Assembly: GCA_051294375.1 (NCBI GenBank)
Contig: JBJCIZ010000016.1
Span: 1 to 64,000, forward strand
Direction of reading: 5' to 3'
DNA from: Paraspadella gotoi
Lineage: Eukaryota > Chaetognatha
Length of the DNA: 64,000 bases
Part shown: positions 43,537-56,265 of the stretch, piece after piece
Position numbering within the stretch: the first letter of the stretch is position 1
How the letters are laid out: the number at the start of each line of letters is the position of its first letter
Made by a program: the position numbers and the translations under genes
The notes under the pieces: model-generated
Databases searched by the model: none
The model's input: only the letters and a program-made list of their open reading frames with translations
What the model was told of the DNA's origin: nothing

Positions 43537-45969
43537 TTTCAAAATCATAAAATCCTATTTTTCAAATCATAAAATCCTATTTTTCAAATCATAAAATTAT
43601 ATTTTTCCATAACATTATAATTATTAACATAGAATTGTATTTATGTTATCATGAAAGATATTATAAAGATATTATATTTTTTGAAGCCAAAATGATATTA
43701 CATAATAATATATTTTTATAATTAAATAGTATTATTTAATGTTGGTCTCAAAGAATCAAAACGGTTTTTTGAAGATTACAATTATATTTTTAAAATCATA
43801 ATCATATTCATTTAATAAGAGAATAATATTTAATAGGTTTTCAAATCATAAAATCATATTTTTCAAATCATAAATTCATATTTTTTAATAACATTATAAA
43901 TATTAACATAGAATTGTATTTATGTTTTCATGAAAGGTTTTTTTTAAGATATTATATTTTCTTGAAACCAAAATGATATTACATAATCATATATTTTTAT
44001 TATTAAATAGTGCTATTTAATGTTGGTTTCAAGGAATCAAACGGTTTTTTGAAGGTTATAATTATACTTTTAAAATCATAATCATATTTTTTAAATCACA
44101 ATATTTTTTTAATAAAAGAATACTATTTAATAGGTTTTAATATCATAAAATCATATTTTTCAAATCATAAAACCATATTTTTCAAATTATAAAATCCTAT
44201 TTTTAAAACTATAAAAATATATTTTTAAAATCATATTTTTCAAATTATAAAATCATATTTTTCAAATTATAAAATCATATTTTTCAAATTATAAAATCAT
44301 ATTTTTCAAATTATAAAATCATATTTTTCAAATTATAAAATCATATTTTTCAAATTATAAAATCATATTTTTCAAATTATAAAATCATATTTTTCAAATA
44401 ATATTTTTTAAATCATAAAATCAGATTTTTCAATAACATTTTAATTATTAATATAGAATTGTATTTATGTTATAATTAAAACTTTTTTGTAAGATATTAT
44501 ATTTTTTTGAAGCCAAAATAATATTACATAGTCATATTTTTATTATTAAATAGTACTATTTAATGTTGGTCTCAAAGAATCAAAACGGTTTTCTGAAGTT
44601 ATAATTATATTTTTAAAATCATATTTTTAAAACATAAAATCATATTTTTAAAATTATAAAATCATAATATAAAAATTATAAAATCATATTTTTCAAATTA
44701 TAAAATCATATTGTAAAAATTATAAAATCATATTTTTCAAATCAAAATCATATTTTTCAAATCAAAATCATATTTTTCAAATCATAAAATCATATTTTTC
44801 AATAACATAATAATTATTAACATAGAATTGTATTTTTGTTATCATGAAAAGTTTTTTGTAAAATATTATATTTTTTTGAAACCAAAATGATATTACATAG
44901 TCATATATTTTTATTATTAAATAGTGCTATTTAATATTGGTCTCAAAAAATCAAAACGGTTTTTTGAAGGTTACAATCATATTTTTAAAATCATGATCAT
45001 ATTTTTTTAAAAAAAGAATAATATTTAATAGGTTTTCAAATCATAAAATCATATATTTCAAATCAGTATTTTTCAAATCATAAAATCATATTTTTTCAAA
45101 ATCATAAAATATCATATTTTTCAAAATCATAAAATCATATTTTTCAAATCATAAAATCCATATTTTCAAATCATAAAATCACTATTTTTCAAAATCATAA
45201 CAATCATATTTTTCAAATCATAAAATCATATTTTTCAAATCATAAATCATATTTTTCAAATAATATAAATCATATTTTTCCAAATCATAAAATCATATTT
45301 TTTCAAATCAATAAAAATCAATCTATTTTCAAATCATAAAATCATATTTTTCAACATCATAAAATCATATTTTTCAAATCATAAATATCAATATTTTTTT
45401 CAAATATCAATAAAATCATATTTTTCAAATCAATTAAAATCATATTTCTCAAATCATAAAATACATATTCTTTTACAAATCATAAAATCATACTTTTTAC
45501 AACATCATAAAAATCATAATTTTTTCAAGGAATCAACTACAATCATATTTCTTCAAATCATATTTTTCAAATCATAAAATCATATTTTTCAAGTAATAAA
45601 ATCATATTTTTCAAATAATAAAATCATATTTCTCAAATCATAAAATCATATTTTTTTAATAACATTATAATTATTAACATAAAATTTTATTTATATTATC
45701 ATAAAAAGTTTTTTGTAAGATATTATATTTTTTGAAGCCAAAATGATATTACATAATTATATATTTTTATTATTAAATAATTTTATTTAATGTTAGTCTC
45801 ATAGAATCAAAATGGTTTTTTGAAGGTTAATTATATTTTTAAAATCAATCATATTTTTTTAAGAGAATAATATTTAATAGGCTCTAAAATATTTTTAAAA
45901 TCATTAAATCATATTCTTAAAATTATAAAATCATTTTTAAAATCATAAAATCTAGAACAAAGTTTTGAA

Positions 45970-46170
45970 GTGAAACGGACATGTTTCGACTCACATACGA
46001 GTCTTCTTCAGCGCCAATTAAATTTGAGGAGGTTTTTGTGCATAAAGAAAGAGAGAGACAGAGCAAAGTTTCCAACACAGAGTGAGAGAAAGGATAGTGA
46101 TCAATTTTTTTTATTAAGGACAGGTGGAGGTGAGGACAAAGATAGTTTGTAAAAAGATATTGAAATGGAG
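45970..46170 (-). mobile_element. Hammerhead-bearing repeat inside the satellite
   Basis: On the minus strand a hammerhead-like core is followed by ATGTCCGTTTCAC. On the plus-strand side lie GAGAGAGACAGAGCAAAG and TTTCCAACACAGAG, the family's internal block. It is surrounded by the 22 bp satellite, so it inserted into the array. Confidence 0.6.
45974..46017 (-). ncRNA. Type I hammerhead-ribozyme-like motif
   Basis: CTGAAGA (46005-46011), stem II GACTC/GAGTC, GAAAC (45983-45987), ATGTC. Stem I pairs GCG with CGT. An unpaired A precedes stem II, as in the other copies, while the stem II sequence differs with compensating changes. Confidence 0.6.
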
Positions 46171-47001
46171 AGAGAGAGATATTTTTTAATAAGAGAACAA
46201 TATTAAATAGGTTTTAAAATCATAAAATTATATTAAAATCATATTTTTAAAATCATAAAATCATATTTTTAAAATCATAAAATCATATTTTTAAAATCAT
46301 AAAATCATATTTTTAAAATCATAAAATCATATTTTTAAAATCATAAATAGCACTATTTAATAATAAAAATATATGAATATGTAATATCATTTTAGCTTNN
46401 NNNNNNNNAATATCTTACAAAAAACTTTTCATGATAACATAAATACAATTCTATATTAATAATTATGTTTTTGAAAAATATGATTTTATGATTTTAAAAA
46501 TATGATTTTAAAAATATGATTTTATGATTTTAAAAATATGATTTTATTACTTTAAAAATATTTTATTATTTTCAAAAAATGATTTTATTATTTTCAAAAA
46601 ATGATTTTATTATTTTCAAAAAATGATTTTATTATTTTAAAAATATTTGATTATTTTAAAAATATTTTATTATTTTAAAACCTATTAAATATTATTCTTT
46701 TATTAAAAAAATATGATTATGATTTTAAAAATATAATTCTAACCTTCAAAAAACCGTTTTGATTCCTTGAAACCAACATTAAATAGCACTATTTAACAAT
46801 AAAAATATATGACTATGTAATATCATTTTAGCTTTTAAAAAATATAATATTATACAAAAAACTTTTCATGATAACATGAATACAATTTTATGTTAATAAT
46901 TATAATGTTATAATTTTACTACTTTAAAATCCTAAAATAAAAAATATATATGCAGATTTTATAAAATTTAAAAATTCAGACTACATCTTTGAAAACTGTT
47001 T

Positions 47002-48717
47002 CTAAAACCTACTGAAGCGACTTAAAAATAATTTATTGAATGAAACATACCCGATTTCTTCATTGACATGATCATAAAACATCTGTTCAGATATTGTATT
47101 GATGAGAGGGATAATCGCATTGATCTGTTGAGGTGTCAATTTATGGGCTTTCTTCAGATGAAATTTAATTTTGTCAAAACCACCTAATCCATTAAGCAGT
47201 GCCATTTCAGGTGGATGCATCCACTTCTCAGAGCTATAAAAAAGTTTTAAACAATTTAAGAATTAAAAATTCATAATTTTATAAATTTGAAAAAAATATT
47301 ATTTTATCAACAGAGTAAAACTTACTAACTGCATGGGCCATTTTTACATCCAAAGGGACAAAACATCAATCTAGATCGGTTGCGTGCAATGATGCGATCT
47401 TGGAGGGGACCATGGATAACTCGGTAAAGAACAGATGCAGGAGTAGAAGAGCTGCTTGCACCGGTTTGATTTAAATTTGCTTTCCCACGCCCTGACGATT
47501 CTTCCCTATAAAAATATAGTTATATACTCTAAAACTTAAAGTATTATTAACTTGATAATTATTTCATTTAAAAATGAAGCTTTTACCTTTTCCAACCATA
47601 TTGTAGACATTTGAGAACAACATCTTCAGTTCTTTTAGATTCAAGGTTGAAAAAAAATAACTTTGTCTTTTGTAAGATCTCAAACGATTGTCCTGTAAAA
47701 TAAGAATAATATTAATCTTTAAAATACCTTAAAACAAATTCATATTACAACTAACCTTGTTCATTCAAGCAATTTTTGATGCGGACACACTCGCCCGTAA
47801 TCAAAGGAGGACCATTGTCCACATCAATTTGAAGGTGATGAGATATTTTGCCCTTTGTTCTGGAAGCTTGATCGCATAGTTCTTCTATGGCCGAGTAGTT
47901 AAGACCTAAAAATTAAATAATCATTAAATATAATTTTATGGATCTATGTATATTAAGGCGTAACAAGGTAAAAACTAAGAGTTCTGTAATATAAATAACA
48001 TTAGAGCATCCCTGTGGGATAACGAAATTTTTCCAAAAATTTAGATTTTATGTATAGTTAATAACATGGAAGCATTTAAAGTTTATCGTATTATTATAAA
48101 TCATGAATAATTTTTTTTTCAAATTCGGAATTTATAAAAACGGATTCGGGTAGAGCTTGAAAAAATAAATAAAAAAATATTATTACAAGATTTCCAAATT
48201 TTTATGTTTTATTGGTTAAAATTAACAAAAACTATAAAAGTTATGGAACAATTATGATGATGATTTTAAAGTTTTTCCCTTATTTGACGTACTTATCATC
48301 GAAATATTAAAAAACGCATTATACTTTATAAATTTTTGCTATCTGAATCCGTTCTTAAAAAATAAAATTTTTACAATTTTTTTTTATTGCTTATGCATTG
48401 ATGAATATTTGAATGCTTCAATGTTATACTGTTAAAACTAGTCAAAAAAGTGATAATAAATATTGATTAAGTATATGATGGACAAATGAATTTTATATTA
48501 TAGAACTCCTAATGATAAAAAGTGATCAATTTTGGCCCGCCTTAATGTATATATATAAATGTAGAAACTTACGAATTCGTTCTATGAATGGATTAGGTTT
48601 GCAGAATGAGTCCCGACATTTAGTTTGATTATCGCAAGATAACCTCACAACAGATTCCGGATCAGTCGATTTTTTCAGCAGAAAATGTTTGAAAGATGGT
48701 GGTAAAACCATATTCAC
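47002..48717 (-). CDS. Five-exon gene of unknown function with a zinc-finger-like end
   Basis: Exons 48573-48717, 47756-47905, 47587-47692, 47326-47505 and 47051-47233 are all GT-AG and in phase. Either the last exon reads on to a stop at 47002, or it splices (GGGTATGT at 47051/47050) to an unseen exon, perhaps beyond the satellite. Exon 1 starts MNMVLPPSFKHFLLKKSTD and has four Cys. Exon 2 has CDQASRTKGKISHHLQIDVD. Exon 3 has LFFFNLESKRTEDVVLKCL. Exons 4-5 contain FCPFGCKNGPC and later FHLKKAHKLT, spaced like a loose C-x3-C...H-x4-H finger, followed by a helix (QQINAIIPLINTISEQM). No family was recognised. Phase agreement over five junctions makes it a real gene or a recently decayed one. 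Confidence 0.6.
47953..48545. mobile_element. TTAAGGCG-family MITE in intron 1 of the unknown gene
   Basis: Begins TTAAGGCGTAAC and ends GCCCGCCTTAA. Only short terminal and internal complementarity is evident. Its interior differs from the 5.5 and 7.2 kb members. Confidence 0.5.
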
Positions 48718-48739
48718 ATGATTATAGTCTACTGCGTTT

Positions 48740-50015
48740 GAAGAATTGAATTAACTGACAAAAAAAATCATGTAAATACATCAAATGATTCAATGACTGA
48801 AAAATAATATAACACAAATTTTTAGCAAGCTTTGAATCCTGATAGTTATTATTTAATTTAAATATTTTTGAATATTGAATTAGATTCAGTAATAATTGAA
48901 CAAAATATGATAAAAAAGTTTGAAATAAAACAATTTAATAAAATAAATAATTTAGCAATTTTCATAAAGAAATATTTTATTTTGAAGAAGTTTTCCAATA
49001 AAGGAATTTACACAATAACAATTTATGAAAATATGATTATTATTATTATATATACATTAAACATTTTTACATGCTAGTAAAAAAAATACAAAATTAACTA
49101 TATTAGTACTATCACTAAATAGCTCCCTTAAAAAATTTGATTAATTTCAATGACAAAGCTTTCCTTCATACACACGGCTTTAAATCCTTAACATGTGTCA
49201 GCGGAGACAAAAATAAGTTTACAAAATTACTAAAGCAATTTTAACCATCTAGCGAGAACACAAAATCCGTTATATCAAACTATAAACAGGGTCTTCGAGA
49301 TATTTTTTTAAAAAATTTGGGCCTGTAATACTTGAGAATGGTTAAATGTAGATTAAAACCGAAAACATTTATAGAAACTTTATGATCTTAGTTTTCAATG
49401 GATGCCCAAAAAACTCAAAGGATATTGCGAAGTTAAAGACTTTTGTTGTTAAGATATGTACCAACTAAATGTAGCCATTAATAATGGAATTCGTAAGATC
49501 TTTGGCTGACATAGATGGGAAAGCATCACCTTATAGAATGTTTTGGTTACCCTGACATTTATCATACTTTTTAAAAAAGGTCATGAACGATTAACGAAAA
49601 ATATTTTTTTTATTTCCTTGAAAATATAGAAATAATCTCGTAGATTAGTTTTCCTTCACGTTACCTTTTAATATAATATTATTTGTTTGGTTTATTATGT
49701 TGCTGATGTATGCATTGTATCATTCTGACAAGAAATAAAATTCTCATTAATAGAATAATGGAAATATGGACTTTTATACGCGACACGTCAGTTTTTGTTA
49801 CGCAAAAGTGGTTTATTTGCTCGACCTAAGAAAGCTTTGATGCTTTACAGTTTGCTTAAAATTGATAAATAAAAATAAATACAGTTTGGAAATCTGCTTG
49901 GTCTTAACTTTCAATCGATACCAAATGCTAAAAAATTGATAGGGGAAGGGGAAGCAATATAATTTTTATCCGGATGTATCATTTTTTTAAAGTATGAAAC
50001 CATAAGGCGTAACGC
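48740..50015. other. Intergenic AT-rich DNA, nothing recognised
   Basis: No repeat family of this window and no convincing exon was seen. Short plus-strand frames here lack coding character. Confidence 0.5.
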
Positions 50016-50016
50016 C

Positions 50017-50194
50017 AAAAGTTTACTTTCGCCTATTGGGTTAGGGGGGTTTAGGGTTAAGAATGGGTTAGGGGGGTTTAGGGTTAAAAGAGTTCATGGT
50101 TAGGGTAATTAGGTAATAATTTTTTTAAAAATAATTATTTTTAGATTATTTTTCAAAAGACGCCAATCCCCGGAAAGCAAAGTTAAATTTTACC
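50017..50194. mobile_element. Telomere-word MITE, second copy
   Basis: Left TIR-like AAGTTTACTTTCGCC and right end AAGTTAAATTTTACC. The interior has GGGTTAGGGGGGTTTAGGG twice, then the conserved TTTTTCAAAAGACGCC. An AAGGCGTAACG word of the other MITE family abuts its left side. Confidence 0.7.
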
Positions 50195-50874
50195 CTAGTA
50201 AGTTACTTCGGAACTTACTTAATATAATATAGTAAATCATAAAGCCCTCAAAAAATTGAATCTGCTCGATTTTACTTTTATAATCATACCAATTTTCAAA
50301 AGATTAGTTTATTTTTTACTGCTTCAAATGAATTTTTTAAAAATTCCTAAATAGCTAGAAGACCTGGTAAGTATGCTATTACTACCAAAAACTTCTTAAA
50401 AAACTGAAAGATCATAAAATGTTAATGTCAGACAAGTAGTCAAGAAAAAATAAGTAAAATCTAACTGGTCAAACCTGAAATAATACCTATCACGCGGTCT
50501 CGTTAAAGAAAATATGAAATAAAAAAGGAAAAAAAATATTGTAGTTAATAAAAAATTTAAATATAATTAAAATTAGACTAAAACAAAATTAAAATTAATT
50601 GTTTTGAACGTATTATCATTGAGTTTTAACTCGGGCTAACTACGTAAAATAAGTCACTTGGAATTCGTAGTAAATGGCGCGTCGCCGGTCAAAGAGGCTC
50701 AGTAGTTGATGACAAAGTCTCGACAAATTCAGACGTCGATGAGAAGAGCCGGCCGACGGTCCTCCACTGTGAAGCCCAGCACTTGTGATGAGAATGAAAT
50801 GCAAATTTGTCATTGAGGACGGATTCACGAGATATTGTGTTCCATTTCCCATTGCAGGGGCGGCATCGACCACA

Positions 50875-51330
50875 GTTGCTGGAATGTATGGGATCCAATA
50901 AAGGGCCTAAATTTAAGAATAAATTAGTAGGAGTGTTGCGGAAGATTTATGAGACCGAAAAAGAATTTTCCATAACTTACTACCCTCAAAAACAAGGTCA
51001 GGTAGAGAGAAAGAATAGAACAATTTTTAGTATGTTGGCTAAACATGAGAAGGCCAGGACAAAGGATAAGGGCAGCATGAGCAATTGAGCATTGATTGCG
51101 CTGGTATTAGGGGGTGCTCTTAAACCGATGAGGTTATATGAGAAAGAAATGGAAAACAAGTTTGACAATATGAGGAGAATGAGAAATGAACAAATGAAAA
51201 AATATCAGGAGAAAATGGTTCGGCAGAGTGTTAAAGGTAAACGTGTTAAAATTTTTCAACAAGGGCAAAAAGACCTAAAATTATTGCCGCGAGAGAAAAG
51301 AGAAACTAATTATCCATTCTTATGGTGAAA
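50875..51330 (+). pseudogene. Decayed Ty3/Gypsy-type integrase fragment
   Basis: The frame reads GPKFKNKLVGVL and then YYPQKQGQVERKNRTI, matching the integrase-core signature with its catalytic Glu in GQVER. An in-frame stop at about 51086 is followed by KPMRLYEKEMENKFDNMRR and a basic tail, as expected after an integrase core. No reverse transcriptase or RNase H is intact in the window. A further frame at 51373-51660 (ending FSLLGRRLR) may belong to the same relic. Confidence 0.55.
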
Positions 51331-52549
51331 AAGGAATTACGTCCTCACGGAGAAGGGAGAGGTAATGCATAGGTGATAGTAAATGATCGCGGGTTTGAAA
51401 AGATTCGCCCTGGATGTGATTTGAAAAAGTTCTTTGAACCTGAATCATGTAACATGGCGGATGAGAAACAACATCAAATAGAAGCTCATAGTTCATTAGA
51501 TATTTTGAAAGAGGTAATGATAGAGGGCTGTCTCTCTACTGGATTACAATTATGGTTACAGGAAGTCGAAGTGCGAGCGGAAAAGCCAAAACTTACCATG
51601 ACGGAAGAGGTTTACGAATATTTTTCCAATTTTTCTCTCTTGGGAAGACGCTTGCGCTAATGCTGGAGACGATAGCAGCGGTTAGGCCGTCGACGAATAA
51701 CCAAATTCTCTGTCTGAATCGATAATTACGGATAATCAAAGCGATTGATCGGCTGGAACTCGATCTCCAGGAGGAGGTGAGTCGGAGAGCAGGTGACGGG
51801 CCCAGAATTATAAGCCGTCGTCATGACTTTACACAAACAAGTAGCACTGTAGGAGCTGCTAACAGGAGCTTCAAACAGGAGTAAGAAGTCCTTGGCCAAT
51901 AATAACAAAACATTAAATACACACCCAGCAACAAATATATATTACATTTGAAAGTTACTTTACTTACTTGTTTTTCTGAAGCCAAATATAAGAGTGCTTC
52001 TCTCACGTTAAAGTCCACCAATCCAGCGATTTACTAATGTTTGTTTTGAAACAAAAAGGTTTCCGAAGATCTATATTTATTTTAAATAGCATTTGAAAAA
52101 AATAATTGAAACGCATTAAATGACTAACGAGATTCACAGATTCCACGTTGACACACATGTTTGGGAACTGTACAGTCGGCGGAACCAATCAGCGATAGTC
52201 TAAATACCACGTTCAATACGTTACTTAAATATGTACTAAGATATCAAACAAGGTGTGCTAATAATCGCTCAAAATTGGCCTCTTGTGTCAGTAACAAAAG
52301 GAAACAAAAGACGTTGGCTGAAAGTTACGAGAATTGAAGTTGGTACGACGAAATATAAAGTTTGTAAGCAATGATATTAAAAAAAATTTTATATTTAGTT
52401 TTATTACACTAATTAGCGTTATTATTTAATTATTTAAAAAAAAATAGTATTCTATTTATAACAACCGTGTATAATATTATAGTATTTTTATATATATGTT
52501 ATATGTATATGTATATCATCGTATTATTATCATTGCAGAGGAATCAAAC

Positions 52550-52745
52550 TCAAGAATCGAAACCGGATCGGCAACTCGGGTAAAATCCGCTGAAACCAGA
52601 ATGGAACTCTCCTATTGGTCAAGAGACAAATGGCACCGGCCAATGAGCTGATGGGCTTCCTTCCGCCGTGATTTTTTACCCTTACCTCCAATCTGTTCAC
52701 ACTGGTATAAATATAATTCAAATTGTATTTATTCACTCTGCCTGG
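52550..52745 (+). promoter_or_regulatory. TATA/CCAAT promoter-like repeat copy (plus strand)
   Basis: CAACTCGGGTAAAATCCGCTG, CTATTGGTC, CGGCCAATGAG, a GGTATAAATATAA box and TTCACTCTGCCTGG occur in the same order as at 27200-27000 (minus). A start site about 25-30 nt after the TATA box would fall near TTCACTCTGCC. Confidence 0.45.
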
Positions 52746-52923
52746 AAATGTAATACGTAATATTATATTTTTTATTATAGTTAATCATACTATCTCACAT
52801 TGAATATCTTTATTTAATTACCCAAATATTTTTATTATTTATTATTATTATTACTGCTACTTATATACATAAAATATAATAATTAAATTTTAATTATTAT
52901 TATTATTTTTATTATTATTTTAT

Positions 52924-53192
52924 ATGAAATTGGTACAACCAATATAAAATTTATCCATTTCATTTAATAAATAAAGCTATCTTGCCCCTTGACTTTGGGA
53001 CAGGCTTTGAGTGGTTAAGGCCTCCATCACTCTTAACAAGATAATGACATAGCAGGTCCCTGCAAGCTTTCAATCAAGACTCCTCTCACAGTCTCGTTTA
53101 TTCTCCCAGAGTACCTGGCGTTCCCTATCAATGAAGTGGAAAATATTTTCAAAGATGTTTCAATTGTATGAAAGACCACTCCCTTAAGTATT
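52924..53192 (+). repeat. Dispersed 265 bp repeat, third full copy
   Basis: Starts TATGAAATTGGTACAACCAA and ends AAGACCACTCCC, with all internal landmarks of the 43266-43536 copy and a scattering of one-base indels. A second partial start (TATGAAATTGTACACC) lies at 53250. Confidence 0.8.
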
Positions 53193-53639
53193 AGATCGGG
53201 GAATACTTATTGTACTCCGCACTAGCATCAAAATACAAGGAGCTGAATTTTATGAAATTGTACACCATATAAAAATTATCCATATAGAGTAAATTCGGTT
53301 AAGTACAAGATATATAGTCTTAAAAATTACAGATATTTTTACCAATATATTAGTATCATGAAGATATTCATATTTTATTTTGATAGCATATCGAGTCAGC
53401 TCCGTAAAAAATAGTATATGATGGTCATAAGTCATATCTTAATATATCAATATATAATTATCATTAAATTTTTTTCATGAAAATTTCATCTGATTAGGAT
53501 TTCGATTCAACTACGTAATAATCAGGGATTCAAATCATAAAGGGATTCATGAAGACTGATTATTATTAATTAATTTTTGCAAATATAAAAAAAAAAAAAT
53601 ATAAAAAACTACCTCTCGACCCTAAACGCTCAACCCTAG

Positions 53640-53680
53640 CCGAATCCCAGCATCATCATCATCATCATCATCATAAACGT
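53640..53680 (+). repeat. (ATC)n microsatellite
   Basis: A run of ATC triplets at the left edge of a GC-richer region that extends to about 56.6 kb. Confidence 0.9.
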
Positions 53681-54087
53681 CACTATCAGCACCCCGGTCA
53701 ATTTTCAACCGTCATCTTCCCTAACCCAGACGGATGAACCCAAAACGACGACGACGGCGACCACAAAAAAAAAAAAAAAAAGATCGCAACGGCGAACGAA
53801 AATCACAAAATCAGTTGTAATCATATACAACCAGTCGAGCAAAACAAAAGCAGAAAAATCCAGCAAGCAAAAGCAACAACTTTTAAGCAAAATCTTTAAA
53901 AGCGGATCGCCCTCATAACCATTTTCACAATCGCGAATGCAAAACAAAATGACAACGTTTTTGACAGACAGATAACCGTTTACGATGTAACAAACCACGG
54001 ACCACGCGCTACGCACTCGACGAGGAACGATGATGAAAAAAAGAAAAAACCATTAAAGAAGACTTCGTCGTCACAAACCTGATTTTC

Positions 54088-55900
54088 ATGCCAGAGAAAC
54101 ACGAACACGATGCCACCGGATGCGATCTCACAACAGCAGCGACCGACAAATCTGCGGCGTGGAACATTCGATACGATAACCTCGACGTCATCGATCATTT
54201 CTCGCTGCCACGAAGAAGTGTGTTTTTCGAATTACACACCGGACTCAGCGTTTCACTCCAGCACTACCCAATTCGGTCACAGACTCAACAGGCGTTCTTC
54301 AACCACTAACCGTGACAGCGAAATGGGAGTTAACATAATCACCCACCACATCGGCACCAACGACGCAGAAGGATATGCACAGGCAGAAAAATTTAAGTTT
54401 ACGATCATGTGTATGAAAAGAGAACGCAAAACTTGTGTCAAACCTAACCTTATATCGAAAACGGATCCGAGTAGGAGACGAGTGATCCTAAAACAGGAAA
54501 ATGCAATCTTGCCTAAACAACAATGTACCTACCGGGCGGATTTTAACATGGAACGACCCAAGATGCCGAGCGGCGGCCGTCTATCGAGCGGAGGCCTACC
54601 AATCAGAAGATGCATCCTGCGCTCCATACACATGAAAGATCGCGAAAATGCCTTAATCGGATGTCGCCTACGAAACAATATCCCCTGCTCCGAGGACCCA
54701 CATTATGAAATGAGGCGCGAATGCGGACCAAGTGCATTGCACTATTCGAACGGAAGAGCACAGAGGACAGCTGGAAAAATGCACAATCATCTGCAACGAT
54801 ATAGCACCGCCCCATTCACCATCCCGACTAACAGGCGAAAGTCAATTCTCCGTGGATGCGGCTTTGTCGGCAAAATCAACGTCACCTCATTTTTCGCCTC
54901 CGGATACCATCATGGCAGGAATGAAACATGACCCCGACGCCTTGCCGCGCTTCACGAAGAAGCATCAAAATTAGCTCAAAAAAACAGGACAAAATCGACA
55001 CGCTCACCGACAGCATATGCCACGAACTCTGCATCACAAGAGCAAAAGAGCGAGCAAGCTGCGCTTGCAGCCCACAAATCTCCAGCAGCCACGACTTTCA
55101 ATCGATCGTGGAAAAGTCGCGGTCCTTCCGAGGCGAACTACTAATGACTGCAATATGTCGAGGAGACCTTAGCACTACGCCGCGAACGAAAGGAGTGCTA
55201 TCAAGACTTAACCAATAAGCTAACGAGGACGCCCAGCCTACCGACACGCAATTTTCATCACGTCATCGACTCTTCACTAACGACGCCGTGCGGACCCACC
55301 ACCAGTCTACGAAGTAAATGGAATCTTCGTCGACTCAAAAGGAAAACCATTCAATGACTACGAAACGCTGGACAACTACACTCCCGAACAAAGATCAACA
55401 CGTATCAGACGAAATAAACATTTACGAAGAAGTCGGAAGTTTATGGACATGCACTCAAAATATACGGGTACGCACAAGAATTCAACCAACGCGTCGAGGA
55501 ACTAACAAATGAGCGCCCTCAACCTTTTTCAGAAATCTGTTCGGAAATGTACCTTACGTAAAAATGGTGGTCACGTTCATGAACGTTGCCCCTACGATCG
55601 CTATCATCGCCATCATAATCATCAGCGGCATCCTTTTCTGCTGCTGCTGCTGCAAAGTGCATGACGACGTACGTAGGAAAGAAGATGGCAGAAGCACCCA
55701 CAGCAGCCGCGTCAGGCGCAGAGAGACTCGACAACATCATCGCTGGGAAGCGAATCGCTCACTAGGCGGTCTAAAACCCGCACGCTCGCCGACTGGAGCG
55801 GGGGAGGCATCAACGATAGTAACAATGCAGCAGGCGGCTGCATCCCCCTCTCACTCCTCCTTCCAGCGGACGCAGGAGCAGCGGGAAGCCGCAGAGTGAA
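54088..55900 (+). pseudogene. Frameshifted coding relic with C-terminal membrane anchor, env-like
   Basis: Plus-strand frames follow one another with shifts: 54088-54309, 54110-54931, 54732-54974, 54928-55218 and 55564-55899. They are moderately GC-rich, Cys-containing and coding-like. The last frame has the hydrophobic stretch TIAIIAIIIISGILF followed by five Cys and a basic tail, as at the membrane end of retroelement envelope glycoproteins. Together with the integrase relic at 51 kb and the polyadenylation-like DNA at 56.0-56.26 kb, this could be the 3' part of an errantivirus-like LTR element. The env assignment rests on position and the anchor only and is tentative. It cannot encode an intact product as it stands. 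Confidence 0.35.
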
Positions 55901-56039
55901 ACAAAGGACCTCACCATGAAAAGAACCTACCCAAAGCTCAATGGCCTCACTAAAACTACAACCAATGAGAAACTTGTATATGGCCATGAGCTGAAGGAAG
56001 AACCAATAAACAATGAGTGAGGGTTCATAGTGAAGGGAT

Positions 56040-56265
56040 AAAATGGAATACTAAAGGATGCAGAGGAGAAGTTTGGAGTGAAGATTCATTTCTCTCTCAC
56101 GTCGATCTAAAGATCAGACATATTGTCTTAAACTGTCTTTTAGATACTCTGTTCTCTGCCTAATAAAAGGAAACATTATAATTACACCATTTCGTTTAAC
56201 AATTACTATTTGATTATTCACTTTCGTTCCACGATACGGACCGGAGATGTTGCCACCCGTGTTCG
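56040..56265 (+). other. LTR-like segment with polyadenylation signal
   Basis: AAGGATGCAGAGGAGAAG resembles a polypurine region. CTCTGCCTAATAAAAGG carries AATAAA. GAGATGTTGCCACCCGTG follows. No second copy is found within the window to confirm LTR status. Confidence 0.3.

Larger units (their letters stand above)
36900..46960. repeat. 10 kb composite satellite forming a giant inverted repeat
   Basis: Two interleaved units fill the block. One is a 22 bp satellite (ATGATTTTATGATTTGAAAA or its complement). The other is a roughly 170 bp unit with landmarks AACCGTTTTGATTCTTTGAG, TAAATAGTACTATTTAA, ATGTAATATCATTTTGGC and AATACAATTCTATGTTAATA. Orientation flips near 38.08 kb (at 25 N), near 41.59 kb and near 46.4 kb (at 10 N). 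Landmarks on either side of about 41.52 kb mirror each other out to at least 3.4 kb. No coding sequence is present. Confidence 0.85.

Noticed and set aside
36900-46960. Regular repeats spaced like a CRISPR array
   Set aside because: Eukaryotic context, units abut or are separated by further satellite, there are no unique spacers and no cas genes.
48868-49077. 69-codon plus-strand frame rich in Ile/Asn/Lys
   Set aside because: Composition is that expected from AT-rich non-coding DNA, with no splice or domain support.
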